From Nematostella vectensis (lineage: Eukaryota; Cnidaria; Anthozoa; Actiniaria; Edwardsiidae), in assembly GCF_932526225.1 (NCBI RefSeq), contig NC_064043.1, positions 5,633,501 to 5,697,500 of the forward strand: a stretch of 64,000 nt of DNA, in the 5' to 3' direction. Every line of letters begins with the position of its first letter. Position 1 is the first letter of the stretch. Under the pieces are notes generated by a model. That model saw only the letters and a program-made list of their open reading frames with translations. It was not told the DNA's origin and made no database searches. A program made the translations under genes and the position numbers. Positions 42,001 to 53,300 of the stretch are shown piece by piece.

Positions 42001-45000
42001 GATTTGACACGACAGGAGCGCGACGTATGAATCGGGCCGAACAGTATGAAGCTGTTCCGAGATCGTCAGCCACCCTTGCCTTTTTTGAAATGACTCAACT
42101 CCCCAAAGCACTGGGAACAAAAGCAGATGTTGGAAGTATAAAAAAGAAACTTGCTAACGAGGTAACATAAATAGAACTGCATTATGAGAAAATTGATGTT
42201 TAAAAAATAAACACAAAAAGCAAATCCTTTTTAGTACTTTTATATTTCCTATCCCAAGGCAAGGTATTTATGATCGCAGCTGTTATATCTCAGAGAACCG
42301 GGAAAAAAACCCACGTTTTACTGTGTGTTGTGTCGGCGTGTGACATATCATTAGTACCATTTAATCTAACTCAAAATAGATATGTCGCTAATACGAAAAA
42401 TAAAAACGAAGCCGAGCCACATACAGTTATAAAACGGAAATTTTTTAGACGAAATTAAGGATAGAATAACAAAACATTCAATGGTTTTGGTAAATGAATA
42501 AGAGCTACTGTGATGAAATCATAAATATTGAAAAGATCGTTTATATACTGCTAAATGTTGCTTCTTCCCTAAACAAAAATCACTTATTGTGACCGTTCGC
42601 AGTATGGAATAATGGGTTTTTGTCCTAATAAACATGATATTTTAGTCATAAATCGGCAATACGAACGGCCACGGCAGAAAACAATTGAGAGATTCAAAGA
42701 GCCAGACGTGAAATGCACATGAAATGGATTATGTCTGATACATTTCAGCAGTTTTTCATCAAACTACAACTAAAAAACCAAACTATCCTTGTTCGCTTTG
42801 TTAAAAATAAGGTTCTAGAAATATTTATACTGTTTTGGTCTCAACGGCGATGGCTAGGACGGCCTTGGCCGAGACAACACTTTAGCATTTTACGATAGGT
42901 TTGATACTAGTTTCAATAAAAATAAAAATAATTTATATCCAGAAACTACGGTGGCCCATAAGGGACGACAAGTTTTAGTACCGCTAATTTTTAATTATAG
43001 CGAAAAAACGACGAAAAGATCGGCAAAATGGGCGACCGCCCATTTGAGCCGATCTTTTCTCCGTTTTTTAACTACAACTCAAAATTAGTATAATTCAAAA
43101 TTAGCAAGGCTAAAACCGGCTGTCCTTCATGGACCACCGTAAGAAATGGATAAAAATTAACTAGAGACTTATTTCTACTATAGCGAACAGAGTAAGGCCA
43201 GTTAATACCTCAAGCATCCACGTCCTCGCTAGATTCGAGAATTCAAAGAAAATGCATTCTGTCTGCCCTTGTGAAAATTCAAGTTTTACGGTCTAGAGAA
43301 AATGTGGACCTTGAGTATTAACTTGCCTTACTCTCTTGGCCAGTTGCAGAAATAATCAGATTTTTTTTTACTGTTTCTGGTTATAAACTTTACCGTACTG
43401 TCGCCGTTTAAGTCCCTAAACACAAGAGGTCGTAGTCTTATTTTTGATAAGACGCGCAATAATGTTGTGGAATTCCCGGAAAGACCATCCATCTAAAGAT
43501 TAGCATAACCTGATATGGTAAGCCCATCGAGTCTATTTCGGGGTGATTTCAAATGGTTTTCATGCATCTGTGTTAGGCCTGGCTAAACTAGGCGAAATGT
43601 CGCCTGCATGTCTCCTAGACAAAGCGCGCGACTAAATTTTGTAGAAGCGACAAAGAAATGTTTTTCTGATAGTTGAGAAACATATTCGTGTCGCGCTCTA
43701 CAAAATTTGTCGCGCACTACATGTTCCTGGTAGTGGCTAAACTAGGAACCATCTAGGATACATTTATCGCGCGACATTGGCATGTCAACTAGTTTAGCCA
43801 GGATTTAAAGGATCAAGAAGATGACACAAAAACGTTTAAATTTAGCAGTGTGCACATGTTTGTTATACCAGTTACTCACTTGAACTCGAAGGTGTTTACC
43901 GTCCTTATTTGGGCTTTATGTTACTCGTGATGCTCACGTGATTCTCCTATGCAGTGTGTACATGTTTTTCATACTAGTTACTCACTTAAACTCGAAGGTG
44001 TTTACCGCCCTTATGTAAATGTTTCAAACACGTTCAATTTGAAGCATTTGCAAAGCAAAAAAAAAAAAAAAAAACAGTAAAGGGCCTGTCAAAAATATCA
44101 CCTACGCATTCTGCATTAATGATCATGCGCATTTTCTTTAAGCATATGTCTCAGAAAAGTCGAATTATATTCCGATTTTTCATGCACTTATTTTAAATGC
44201 TATTCCGCGCTGTCTTTTATTTTAGAAATACACTTTGGTTTCATTGGAGAACTAGGACTATACTAGGAATAGAGACTTTGTGAACGAAGGCAACATTTTC
44301 TCCGTAAGATAAAACCTTCCAACGCTAGATTCCCGAAGCATTGATGTTGGAACTCAGAAAAACTTGCCAATGGGTTTTATTAGAGAACTAGGACTAGACT
44401 AGGACTAGAGACTTTGTGAACGGAGGCAACGTTTTCTTCGTAAGAGAAAACCTTCCACCGCTAGATTCCCGAAGCATTGATGTTGGAACTAAGAAAAAAC
44501 TTGCTAATGAGGTAACAAAAATTTAACTGAACTGTAAAGTTGATGTACATAAATAAACACAAAAAGGCATGTGCCAAGAGGAAGTCCCATGTTCCTTTTT
44601 AATATTTTCTATATTTCCTATCCCAAGCTAAGAGATATTTATAACCGCAGCCGTTATGTCACAGAGAACCCGAAAAAAAAACACGTTTTACTGTGTGTTG
44701 TGTCGGCTTGTGACAAATCATTAGTCCCATTTAATCGTACTAAAAATAGACATGTCGCAAATACGAAAAAAAGCCGAATCACGTACAGATATGAAAACAA
44801 AAAAATAAATTTAGGCCAAATTTAGGCTAAAACCATAAAATATGCAAAGGTTTTGGTAAATAAAAAAGAGCTACTTTGATTATATCGTGAATATTGAAAA
44901 GATCGTTTAATGTTTCATATATTACTTCTTTCCTTAGCAAAAATAACAAATATTACGCTAAATGAGACCATTCGAGTAGGGAATAATGGCCAAAAACATG

Positions 45001-48000
45001 CCCAAGGAAAAAAAGGCTATTTTGGTCACAAACTACCAAAGTTTCTGGTCACAAATCACCAAAGCCCGTTACAGCTAAGAGCGAAATTATCCCTGGGATA
45101 GCGCTATTCTGCCTTTTTAGGAACCGGACCCTGATGGTGTGTGCGCGGTATGCTGTGTGTAATTTATCGGAGGCGCTAATTTTCTCGAAAGTAACCAAAA
45201 ATATTGTTGATAGAATAACATGTTCTGGGATTTTTCTTGTGTAACAACTACTGTTGAAAAAGCTTGTGTTATGGAATATTAAAACCCTCATATTACAACA
45301 TTTCATCACAACATCCGTAGTAAGCGGCTATGCCCGGGGGGGGTGGGGGGGGGGGTGGGGTGGGGTGGGGTGTAAATTTGGAGCCTTTGGTATCTTTTAG
45401 GGGTAAAAATGAGAATGCCCAGATTTTGTTAACTCGGTATCCCACTTTAGTATCTTTTAGGGTTGTTTTCAAAAAATGCCGACGATGATCCCATACCGTT
45501 TGACATTGGAGTACCCCCTCCCCCCCGGGCTTGCTGGCTATCAAAAGTAAAAAGAAGCGTTAGTTACCTACCTGCAGTTTGCCAATACACTTTGCCGTGA
45601 ATATTTACCAAGTTTCGGAAAATGTGTTCTTCTAGTAGCGGAAGAAGTGACTCATCCCGATGCTCGTGAAAATAACGAACTTGGTCAACTAGAACCGCCT
45701 CCGACAATTCTGATTCCTGCAAATAATAACAACAGGAGATAAATATCTCTGTGTACAGTGAAAAGTACTGAAAATTAGTCTCTAGTGATCATAAAGTCAG
45801 AGTTAGCGGGGAGTTCGAGTTATCCGAGTCGAATTATTAGGTTTCCACAGAATGTGTTTTGAACAAGCGGCGTTCAATAAAACGAAATTGTGATGAAAGT
45901 TGACAACATATAAACATTTTTTAGATGTCTTAATAGGTTCACAGAAAAACATACGGTATTTAACTGTCTTCTTATACTTCTTTCCGGAACTAATGCCGGA
46001 ATAGATAAATAAGGTTACACCTCTCAAGCATACTAACTATGTCTCAAGCGCGGCCTCAAATCAAGTGATGAAACAAAGCGCGCGTAGATTAAAAGAGAAA
46101 ATAACGAAACAACGGACTTTGAGAAAGTCCACCCCTGTGTGTACTGTATTTTCAGTAAGCCTCGTCACTGAGGGTCACAGCCACAGAGTTCTTATACCCC
46201 CACGATTTGGTTTAGTATAGTACAGTTAAGAGAGGAGAGGGCTTCTGTTTAGTTACTTTCCAAGAAAACTGGAAGCACAGGAGAAGAAACCTTAACTCAC
46301 TTGTGACACCAAATTGCAATCAAGAAATGAAAATGGGAAAAAAATTCAAAAAGTTCATTTGCAAGCAACAGTGAGGCGTGCCTACCTTGACATACTCCTT
46401 GGCGAACTCCACAAATCCTGTTCTGTCCAAACTGTAGGAAATGTACTTCTTGTACATCCTTCTCGACTGTAGGCCGCGTCTTTTCATGATGACAAACCTC
46501 CTCACCGTGTACAGCTGGTGGGTAAGCACATGCTTCATGATGCTGTGCAATTTCACATGAAGAATGGAGTCGAAGCACTTCGCCACATCAACACGCACAA
46601 AATACAGTGGTCTCTCATCGTTGCGCAGGTTCCTGCCAGAGATAAACTTCGACAAGGCGCGAAAAACGTCGTCAAAGCCAAGCATCCCTGACCCCGAGGG
46701 TTTAGCCTTTGTGCGCTCGTGCTTTATTATTAGAAATAGATTCTTCAGCTTAGAGTTGATAGACATGGAGGACTTACCGCCATCGCTCTTCCCTTTCAAG
46801 TTAATGATAGGTCTGACTGATAGAGCCTTTGGGAGAAACCTCATGTAGGAACACCCAAGAGTGGACTTTGCAAGTGCCGCTTTAGCTTCCTCTTTTGAGA
46901 GCGGCTTCAGGATGATGTCCTTCATAGAATTCATCCCGAAATCATGGATCACCCTCCATACGGGTACCCTGTAGTAGAACATCTTTGTGGAAGTCGTACC
47001 TTCTGTAACGTAAAAGAAGGCGCGTATCACAACCATCAGGTAGGACTCCATCAACCACCACAGCCACTGCATCAAGAGTTCCATTCTCTTCCTGGACTCT
47101 GTAGTCGACGGGTGTCCTTCCTTCCCATGCAACCACTTGCAGTGCTTGACCTTCATCCCCCGCGCCATCTGTGCCAAGGTCATATTCTCGGGCTTGCGAA
47201 GACTGATAAATTTCTTGAGGTTACGGAAAAATGCATGTTTGTTGTCACTGGAGCCCCAGAGCTCATATGGTATCACCTTATTGCAAACAGCTTTCACAAA
47301 CAAGAAAACCTAGAGGATAAAAGTTACATCTGTAAAATGTTGATATCTGCAAATTATGATATCTTGAGCTGTTGTGTTTTTTTTTTAATAAACTAAGGCC
47401 CTTTTCATTTTTATTTCAGAAACAGTAAATATTGCATCAAGTATGATTAGTGATCCACCTTTTACAGCAAAGAAAGGAAAGGAAGCTAGGTCGACTTTAT
47501 CCAGAATTGCAGCAAAATGTTGAATTACTCTGGATTTACAGTACATAGGGTCTTATTCGGACTGCTGTATAAGTGCAGTTTACATGGATGAGAGGGGGGT
47601 AGTATGTTAATGTGTAGTTCCAGAAAATATCCATACCCCCTCCCCCCCCCCCCCCCTCCATGGAGGGAGTAGGAGGTATGACCCCCCACCCCTCTGGAGT
47701 TTTCAAACCCCTGGGAAAAATAAATACAGTAATGTTAAGGAAAAAGGGCATTTTACCCCCTCCCCCCCTCTGGAAATTCCTGGGTGTTTGACCTCCCACC
47801 CCCCTGGGAATTTCCAATCCCCTCCAAGGAGGGGAGGGGGTATGGATATTTTCTGAAACTACACAATGTCCGTTTTGGTTATGAGGCCAAGCACAGACAC
47901 TAAAGATGGACTCTGCCTTCTTCAGTGGTTCTTTAACGTCACACAATAATAGCAATCATGCAAACAAAGCTTGTTACCTGAGAATATGGAGTAAAACTCC

Positions 48001-50197
48001 TGACGGCATGTTGGTATCTCTGTGACTCTAGCTCGTCTTCACCATCACAGGGAAGGCCATCAGGAACGAAATCACCTTTCTGATCATTCTCTCTGCTTCT
48101 TCTGTCACTATTCTGGATTGTGTTCAAGCTGTTTTTATCACCACCTCCTACATTTTTGGATATTTTGCCCACACGACAAGAGCTCTCCAAGTCTTCACTT
48201 TTACCAACATTAACAGGACTGGGAAAGTTATCACTGCATTTATCTGACTGACCCTGTATTTCTACTAATACTGTAATGTTTTCTTGATCATTTGAATCTA
48301 AGTCCATTGTAGTGTCAGACAGGTCATGAAAAGACATCTTACCTTTGTCAGTGCCATTTTCTACCAGCTTCTTCACTGCATCATGGTAAACATTACCACC
48401 TACTTGCTCATTACCAGATGGAAACTTAGTGAATCTACAATGATGGCTCAAAAGTGCCTTGAAATTGCAATTCTTGTGTCGCTTCAGTAGCCGTACAAAT
48501 AGGGGTTTCATCCTTATAAATCGCCTTGGAAGTCGCACAGGCTTCTCTTTATCTTTTTTAGCTGCAGCTTTTCTATTCTCTGTCACAACTTTAGTCGTTG
48601 GAACTCTTTTGGTTGTCTTTTTACCTTTGAAGAAAATGTCTATCAAGACCTTCTCTGCTCCTCTGTTGCTTGGCGACAGTTTTGATAAGAGATATTTCTT
48701 AGGGAGGGTATTGCCTAGATTGGAAGTGAACCATAACTTGTTACGGGAGAAACATTTGGAAGAAGCTTTGGAGCATTGGTTATCTATTTTCGATGAAGTG
48801 TGCTTTGAGATAACCTGGAGGTTGGCCACTTTCAAGGTTCTATTTCTCAACGTTTTATGTCTCTTTGAAGGGGGAAAGCATCTATTAGCACACATTCTTC
48901 TCTTCCTTTTACTAAATCTTCCTTTTACTTTTGAAGTACTACATCTCCCTATTACTGATTGACGGCTATCTGGTTCTTTATTTGTAGAGCACTTTGAACT
49001 TAACACTTCTGTACATTGACGTTTGTGAGGATGTTGGGGCATTTCAGCCCTACTATCTGCGACATCCCAATCCATCTGCCTCAGTCTCTTCAAAGGAGGA
49101 AAATCTTTATTGCTATGATTTCCTTTTCTTTTATGAGCTCTTTTCTTGTTCACATCAGAACTTCTTCCTGAACATAAATTTGTTGCTTTGACTAAATCTT
49201 TTTTTTGACCTAATCTTTTTGTCAAGGCTTGCAATGAAAGAAGTTCTTTAGTTTGCTCAGGAGGCTTCACAAAAGTAATAACAATCTCGTCCTCATCAAT
49301 TGATGAAGAAGACTTGGAGACTTTTGCACTGGTAGTAACAACCCTATCAGAATCTGACTGAGATTGTGTCAAAGGCTGCTCCTTATCCTTTCTAATGGTT
49401 ACTCCAATTTCAAGCAATGACTGAAATGATGTGTTTAGACTGTCTTTTAGAACCTGCCTGGAGACCTTACTACTGGTATTGGGAGCGTTCTGAGAATCAG
49501 ACTGAGGTTCCACAGTTTCTTTGGTAGCCTTTCTAACAGTAACTGTATCATCCCCAGAAACTGATAGCGTTTGTGCATTTTCACTGCCAGTGCTGACCTG
49601 TTTAGTGACATTAGCAATATTGACAGCACTCTGAGACACTGAATATGATTGTTTTGTAATCCGGTTCTCCATAGATAGTTCATTTAATACACGCCCTGAT
49701 ACCTGTATATAACAATTATTCTCAGGAGTCTTCATAAACATTGAAGCATCCCTCAATAAGAAAATCATAAGATCATCCCCAATTCTCTGGTGTAGCAACA
49801 CAAATGATCTTCTATAGTACATGCCCATTATTGTGTTGTAATTCCATAATTTCACTGTATGTAATCTTGCAAAATTAACCTCCTGTTGGCCCACACTTCT
49901 ATACCCAAGGGCGAGGATACTCTGACCATTCTGCTCACAGCTAACGGTTATTACTTGGTTTAATAGTTCAGGTAGAGTAAAGTTCACTGTCCTGCTCAAC
50001 ACATGCTTTTGCCAAGGTAACTTTTGATCGTCTTGAACGCAGACCATAATGCTTTCGATTATACTTTTGTATCTGGGGTACCCCATGTTATAGTCTTCTT
50101 CTTGCATTAATGTCCCTTTAAACGACTCATCGCATTGATATAAGAATTCTTCAAGGGAATAGCGCTTTGGATAAAAATACTTGAGCACAGAGGCCAT
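39063..50197 (-). CDS. TERT: Telomerase reverse transcriptase
   Basis: Six exons on the minus strand: 47978-50197, 46386-47309, 45572-45716, 41259-41621, 40541-40726, 39063-39355. They total 4131 nt and 1376 aa, with all phases consistent (0, 0, 1, 1, 1). The protein copies the telomerase RNA template onto chromosome ends in the nucleus. Order: TEN domain (about 1-170); a Lys/Ser-rich linker with nuclear-localisation-like clusters (about 350-450); CP motif (YLLSKLSPSNRGAEKV, about 502-517); QFP motif (LPRRFIRMKPLF, 556-567); T motif (FFYVTE, 838-843); RT motifs 1 and 2 (MRFLPK, VRPIINLKG); motif A (VDVAKCFDSI, catalytic D981); motif B' (GIPQGS, 1097-1102); motif C (WVDDF, D1137 and D1138); motif E (FPWCG). 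The C-terminal extension includes WLCCQAF. All three catalytic Asp are present. It is longer than the human protein (1132 aa), mainly in the linker and between QFP and T. It is divergently paired with beta-mannosidase. Confidence 0.96.
39479..39644. mobile_element. MITE in TERT intron 5
   Basis: TTCCGGTTACC and GGTAACCGGAA are the inverted ends. The arms continue through GTCGTC and GACGAC. About 166 bp, non-coding. Confidence 0.7.
39923..39979 (+). ncRNA. Type I hammerhead ribozyme, intact core
   Basis: Core box CTGACGAG (39936-39943) is followed by stem II (TCC/GGA around TAATAA) and the core box CGAAAC. Stem III is the loopless palindrome ACAGCTGT. The cleavage triplet GTC gives predicted cutting between 39968 and 39969. 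Stem I closes with CCATG/CATGG, an internal loop and CGGC/GCCG. All invariant core bases are present. A loopless four-pair stem III suggests it works as a dimer, as known for newt satellite and retrozyme hammerheads. Confidence 0.85.
40277..40333 (+). ncRNA. Second hammerhead copy, core mutated
   Basis: A copy of the ribozyme 354 bp downstream. It is identical except that the core reads CTTACGAG, a G to T change at 40292. That G corresponds to the conserved G5 of the hammerhead core, so this copy is probably inactive. Confidence 0.8.
40874..41234. mobile_element. MITE in TERT intron 4
   Basis: The inverted ends include CGTACAACTTTTGTGGCAGC at the left and GCTGCCACAAAAGTTGTACG at the right, outside which AGCAG and CTGCT also pair. 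About 360 bp, non-coding. Confidence 0.75.
41668..42038. mobile_element. MITE in TERT intron 3
   Basis: The left end (GGCCTGATTTATTCGTCGCG, then CTCCTG) matches the inverse of the right end (CAGGAG, then CGCGACGTATGAATCGGGCC). About 370 bp, non-coding. Confidence 0.6.
42120..42480. repeat. Diverged segmental duplication, copy 1 (TERT intron 3)
   Basis: A direct copy of about 44490-44860. Both contain ACTTGCTAA, AATAAACACAAAAAG, CCTATCCCAAG, CACGTTTTACTGTGTGTTGT and GTCGGC blocks, with scattered changes and indels. Both lie in the same intron, about 2.4 kb apart. Confidence 0.75.
42947..43141. mobile_element. MITE with ACGGTGG ends (TERT intron 3)
   Basis: TACGGTGGCCCATAAGGGAC at the left is mirrored by GTCCTTCATGGACCACCGTA at the right. 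Inside, AAAAGATCGGC and GCCGATCTTTT pair around a GGGCGACCGCCC centre. About 195 bp. Confidence 0.75.
43578..43802. mobile_element. MITE with CCTGGCTAAACTAG ends (TERT intron 3)
   Basis: CCTGGCTAAACTAG at 43578 is mirrored by CTAGTTTAGCCAGG ending at 43802. Internal inverted copies of CTACAAAATTT add a second level of pairing. About 225 bp. Confidence 0.7.
43845..44018. repeat. 106-bp tandem duplication (TERT intron 3)
   Basis: GCAGTGTG-CATGTTT...ACTCGAAGGTGTTTACCG occurs at 43845 and again 106 bp downstream at 43951. Confidence 0.8.
44235..44505. repeat. 136-bp tandem duplication (TERT intron 3)
   Basis: A block with GAGAACTAGGACTA, AGAGACTTTGTGAACG and GATTCCCGAAGCATTGATGT occurs twice, offset by 136 bp, with high identity. 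Confidence 0.85.
44490..44860. repeat. Diverged segmental duplication, copy 2 (TERT intron 3)
   Basis: Partner of 42120-42480, direct orientation. See that entry for the shared blocks. Confidence 0.75.
45332..45530. mobile_element. Possible MITE with GC-run ends (TERT intron 3)
   Basis: GCCCGGGGGGGGTGG at the left and CCCCCTCCCCCCCGGGC at the right are inverted. The ends are low-complexity, so this is tentative. A TTTAGTATCTTTTAGGG-like phrase occurs twice inside. Confidence 0.35.
47611..47865. mobile_element. MITE in TERT intron 1
   Basis: TGTGTAGTTCCAGAAAATAT at the left is mirrored by ATATTTTCTGAAACTACACA at the right, then CC(ATACCCCCTCCC)-type runs on both sides. About 255 bp. Confidence 0.72.
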
Positions 50198-50382
50198 GGT
50201 CTATTTGCGGTAAAAATCACCCAATTATCCAATAAACTTCATATGAAAGACCTTAATTGAATTTCATCTTCAAATCTTGGACTTGATTTTTCCCGCCATG
50301 TGACAACAAACCGCTATCAAATTTGTGGGCTCACCTGAGCCCTCGCTATATCTAACAGCGGTCGCCACGTATCAAAACAAAA
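50198..50382. promoter_or_regulatory. Bidirectional promoter between TERT and beta-mannosidase
   Basis: Only 185 bp separate the two start codons, which point away from each other, so both promoters and leaders must fit here. It contains a consensus E2F-type site, TTTCCCGCC, at 50289-50297, a CCAAT motif near 50229 and a CACGTA box near 50364. There is no clear TATA at a suitable distance for TERT. E2F sites fit proliferation-linked TERT expression. That is inference. Confidence 0.65.
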
Positions 50383-53300
50383 ATGACAGCGGGTCAAGCT
50401 TGTCAACTCGTTTTTCTTGTTCTTTTCCTATCCTTTCAAAAGGCATTGAGCCTAGAAATTGATCTAGGAGGAATCTGGAGTATTCATAATGGGAATGGAA
50501 GTATATCTGTTTCAGGAACTGTCCCGGGATCGGTTCATATGGCTTTATACAAAAGCGGAACCATAGGTGACCCTTACTTCCGGTTGAACGATGTCAATTA
50601 CAGGTGGATCGCATATGATAACTGGACTTTCTCCAGGACGTTTGATGGTAAGTACTTTATTTTCAAATAAAGAAATTAACTGAGATACTTGATCCAAGCA
50701 CGGGCTATAGGATGATTTGACTTCGAAATGAAGTCTAATGACTTGTTAGTGTTGAATAAAGCACGTATCCCTATTTTCACTAGGGAATATCGGGAAAAAT
50801 AGCCAAAAATAAGGGGAAATCGTGGATAAACAAGTTTAGATGTCAGCATGGGCTCCTGTTACATAACTTTAACACCTCTACTGGTTTATATTCTGGATCC
50901 GATTCTGGATATTTCACTTCAAGTCCTTGGGACGCCACGGAGATCTCAAGCCGTTTTGCGGCCCGCCCTCCTCACCGCAGCGATGAAATTATGCTTGCTC
51001 ACGGGGTCATCCGTTCGCAATTGCCTTGGGCTCGCGCTCCTGTTATCTTAGCCTTATCCTGAGGCATTGTTCACAGCTTACCCTAGTGAGAATATAACTA
51101 CTTCAACTGGATGTCGAGTAACTCATTTACCAGGTAGTGGGGGTGGTTGCACAGCACGTCGTTTGAAAGGTCGCAAGCTCGTAGGGACAGAGCTCGCTGT
51201 AGGAGCAAAACCAAGGCAAATACATGCTTTATTCAACACTAACAAGACATTAGACTTCATTTTAAAGTCAAATTATCCTATAGCCCGTGATCCAAGTGCT
51301 AAACTTTTGTGTGTTTGTTGTTTGTTTGGATGATAAATGCATAATTGCACTTTGATTAAGATAATTAAATTTCCCAAAGTGCATTCCTAAAGTTGAATTT
51401 TTAATGCATGAAATGAACTTCTAAAGCAAGATCTATCAGAAATGCTCTACTTAGGGAAAATAGCCAATACCCCCCCCCCCCTCCACTAGCTTTTCATCTA
51501 AAAATATTGAAATTGGAGGAAAATATACAGTAAGGTGCTAACCATTACGGGGAGGTAGCAGGTTTTTTTTTTCTTGTTTGATATCGGCTGTAAATCAAAC
51601 TGAAATTATAACCTTTCTCTCTTGCAGTATCTGAGAAGGTTCTTTTAAAAGACAAAGCTGTACTCGTTTGTAATGGATTAGACACTGTGGCCAATGTATC
51701 AGTCAATGGAAAAATTGTTGGACAATCAAAGAGCATGTTTTTGCAATATGTGTTTGATGTGAAGCATGCCATCAAAGTAGGACAGAACACCATTGATGTG
51801 TCCTTTACATCTGCCATTACTTATGCAAAAACAAAAAGCCTCCAATATGGCTCTGATGTTCCACCTGATTGCTCAGTTCCAGTACAGCGAGGAGAATGTC
51901 ACCGGAATTTTATAAGAAAAGAGCAAAGTTCTTTTAGTTGGGTAAGCTGTTTTTCCCCCATTAAAATAGATACAAGCTTCAAGTAAACCACATTTTATCT
52001 TGTAATTCAGCACCCCTACTGTAAGGAAGGTGATGACCTTACAAATTTATTACCTTATTGTTTTGATCTTATAGTTTCATTATAACCTCTTTACAGGACT
52101 GGGGGCCAGCATTTATACCTCAGGGTATATGGTAAGTATTTTTGTTTCAAAAGTGCTTTTTACATATATCCTATTTCATGGTTATTTTCTGAGAATATAA
52201 CTTTTTATCTTTATATCTTTTCAGGAGAAACATATCCTTGCAAGCTTTCAACTCTGCTAAAATAAGGAATGTCATGGCGTCAACTACAAAAGGTATGCAT
52301 GTTTAAGCTGATGTATTTTCATATATTTTTCTTTGCCTTTTAAAGAAATTGTTAATAATAATATTGGGCTTAAAAGACAGGTACGAGCTGCCTTCCATCC
52401 ACTGGCCTAAGGCCATACAGCAAGATTAACCTGTTTATCTTTTCTAATAATCTTTTTAATTGGTTTAAATGTTATCAGAAGATAACACAGGTAGCCCATG
52501 GACTTTAAACCTTACAGTAGTGATGGACTTTGCCAAAGAAGGAACTAAAGGAAAAATATTTGTCAGCATACCTGAGATCCCTTTTAGTAAGTCATTTGAG
52601 GTAGTAGCTGGCACCACAGGGACTCAGCACCTTCGACTCACCCCTGTTGAGTTCTCAGCCAAGGGAGTAAAGGCGTGGTGGCCTAGGGGGTCTGGTGAAC
52701 CCACGCTATACACCATTAAGGTAATAGGAGCTGGCTTCTACTGTAAGTAAATTCTAGAGAATATAGATAAGCATGGCTATTTTATTGTGTCAAACCCCTT
52801 GACCATTAGTTTGTGCAGTATCATCTTCTTTGGCCATGCAAGGTGCATACCTACCTTTAAGCCACTTGCCACCTGCCTTTAAGCCACCTGGGCTCTCGGC
52901 TATGCCAAGGAATTACCCATGCACTCTGCTTTTTTGATGACTGAATCCACCAATGTATGCCCATGGTAAAAAAAAGGGGTGAGAATTTAGGGTCAGATCC
53001 AGAATCTCTAAAAGGAATTTCCCATCACAAAGGGGGGCACCAATATATTAAACATATAGCAAAGTATCAATTTGTGGATTTGAGCTCCTATATATAGTTT
53101 TCTCCCAAAAACGATTTAGCATGTGAAGGGTGGGAGCCAGTGAAACAACCTTTTAGAAATTAGTATGTGGTGGTGATAAAGATGATTGCTTTCAGCTTAA
53201 CAGATGCTGCTTGATTCACAGGTTACCTTCCAAAGTAATGACCATAACGAACAATGTCAGCACAGTGTGAGGACTGGCTTCAGGACAGTAAAACTTGTTC

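Noticed and set aside
47536-47955. 139-codon minus-strand frame in TERT intron 1
   Set aside because: It mostly crosses a MITE with poly-C and poly-G runs and has no homology I recognise.
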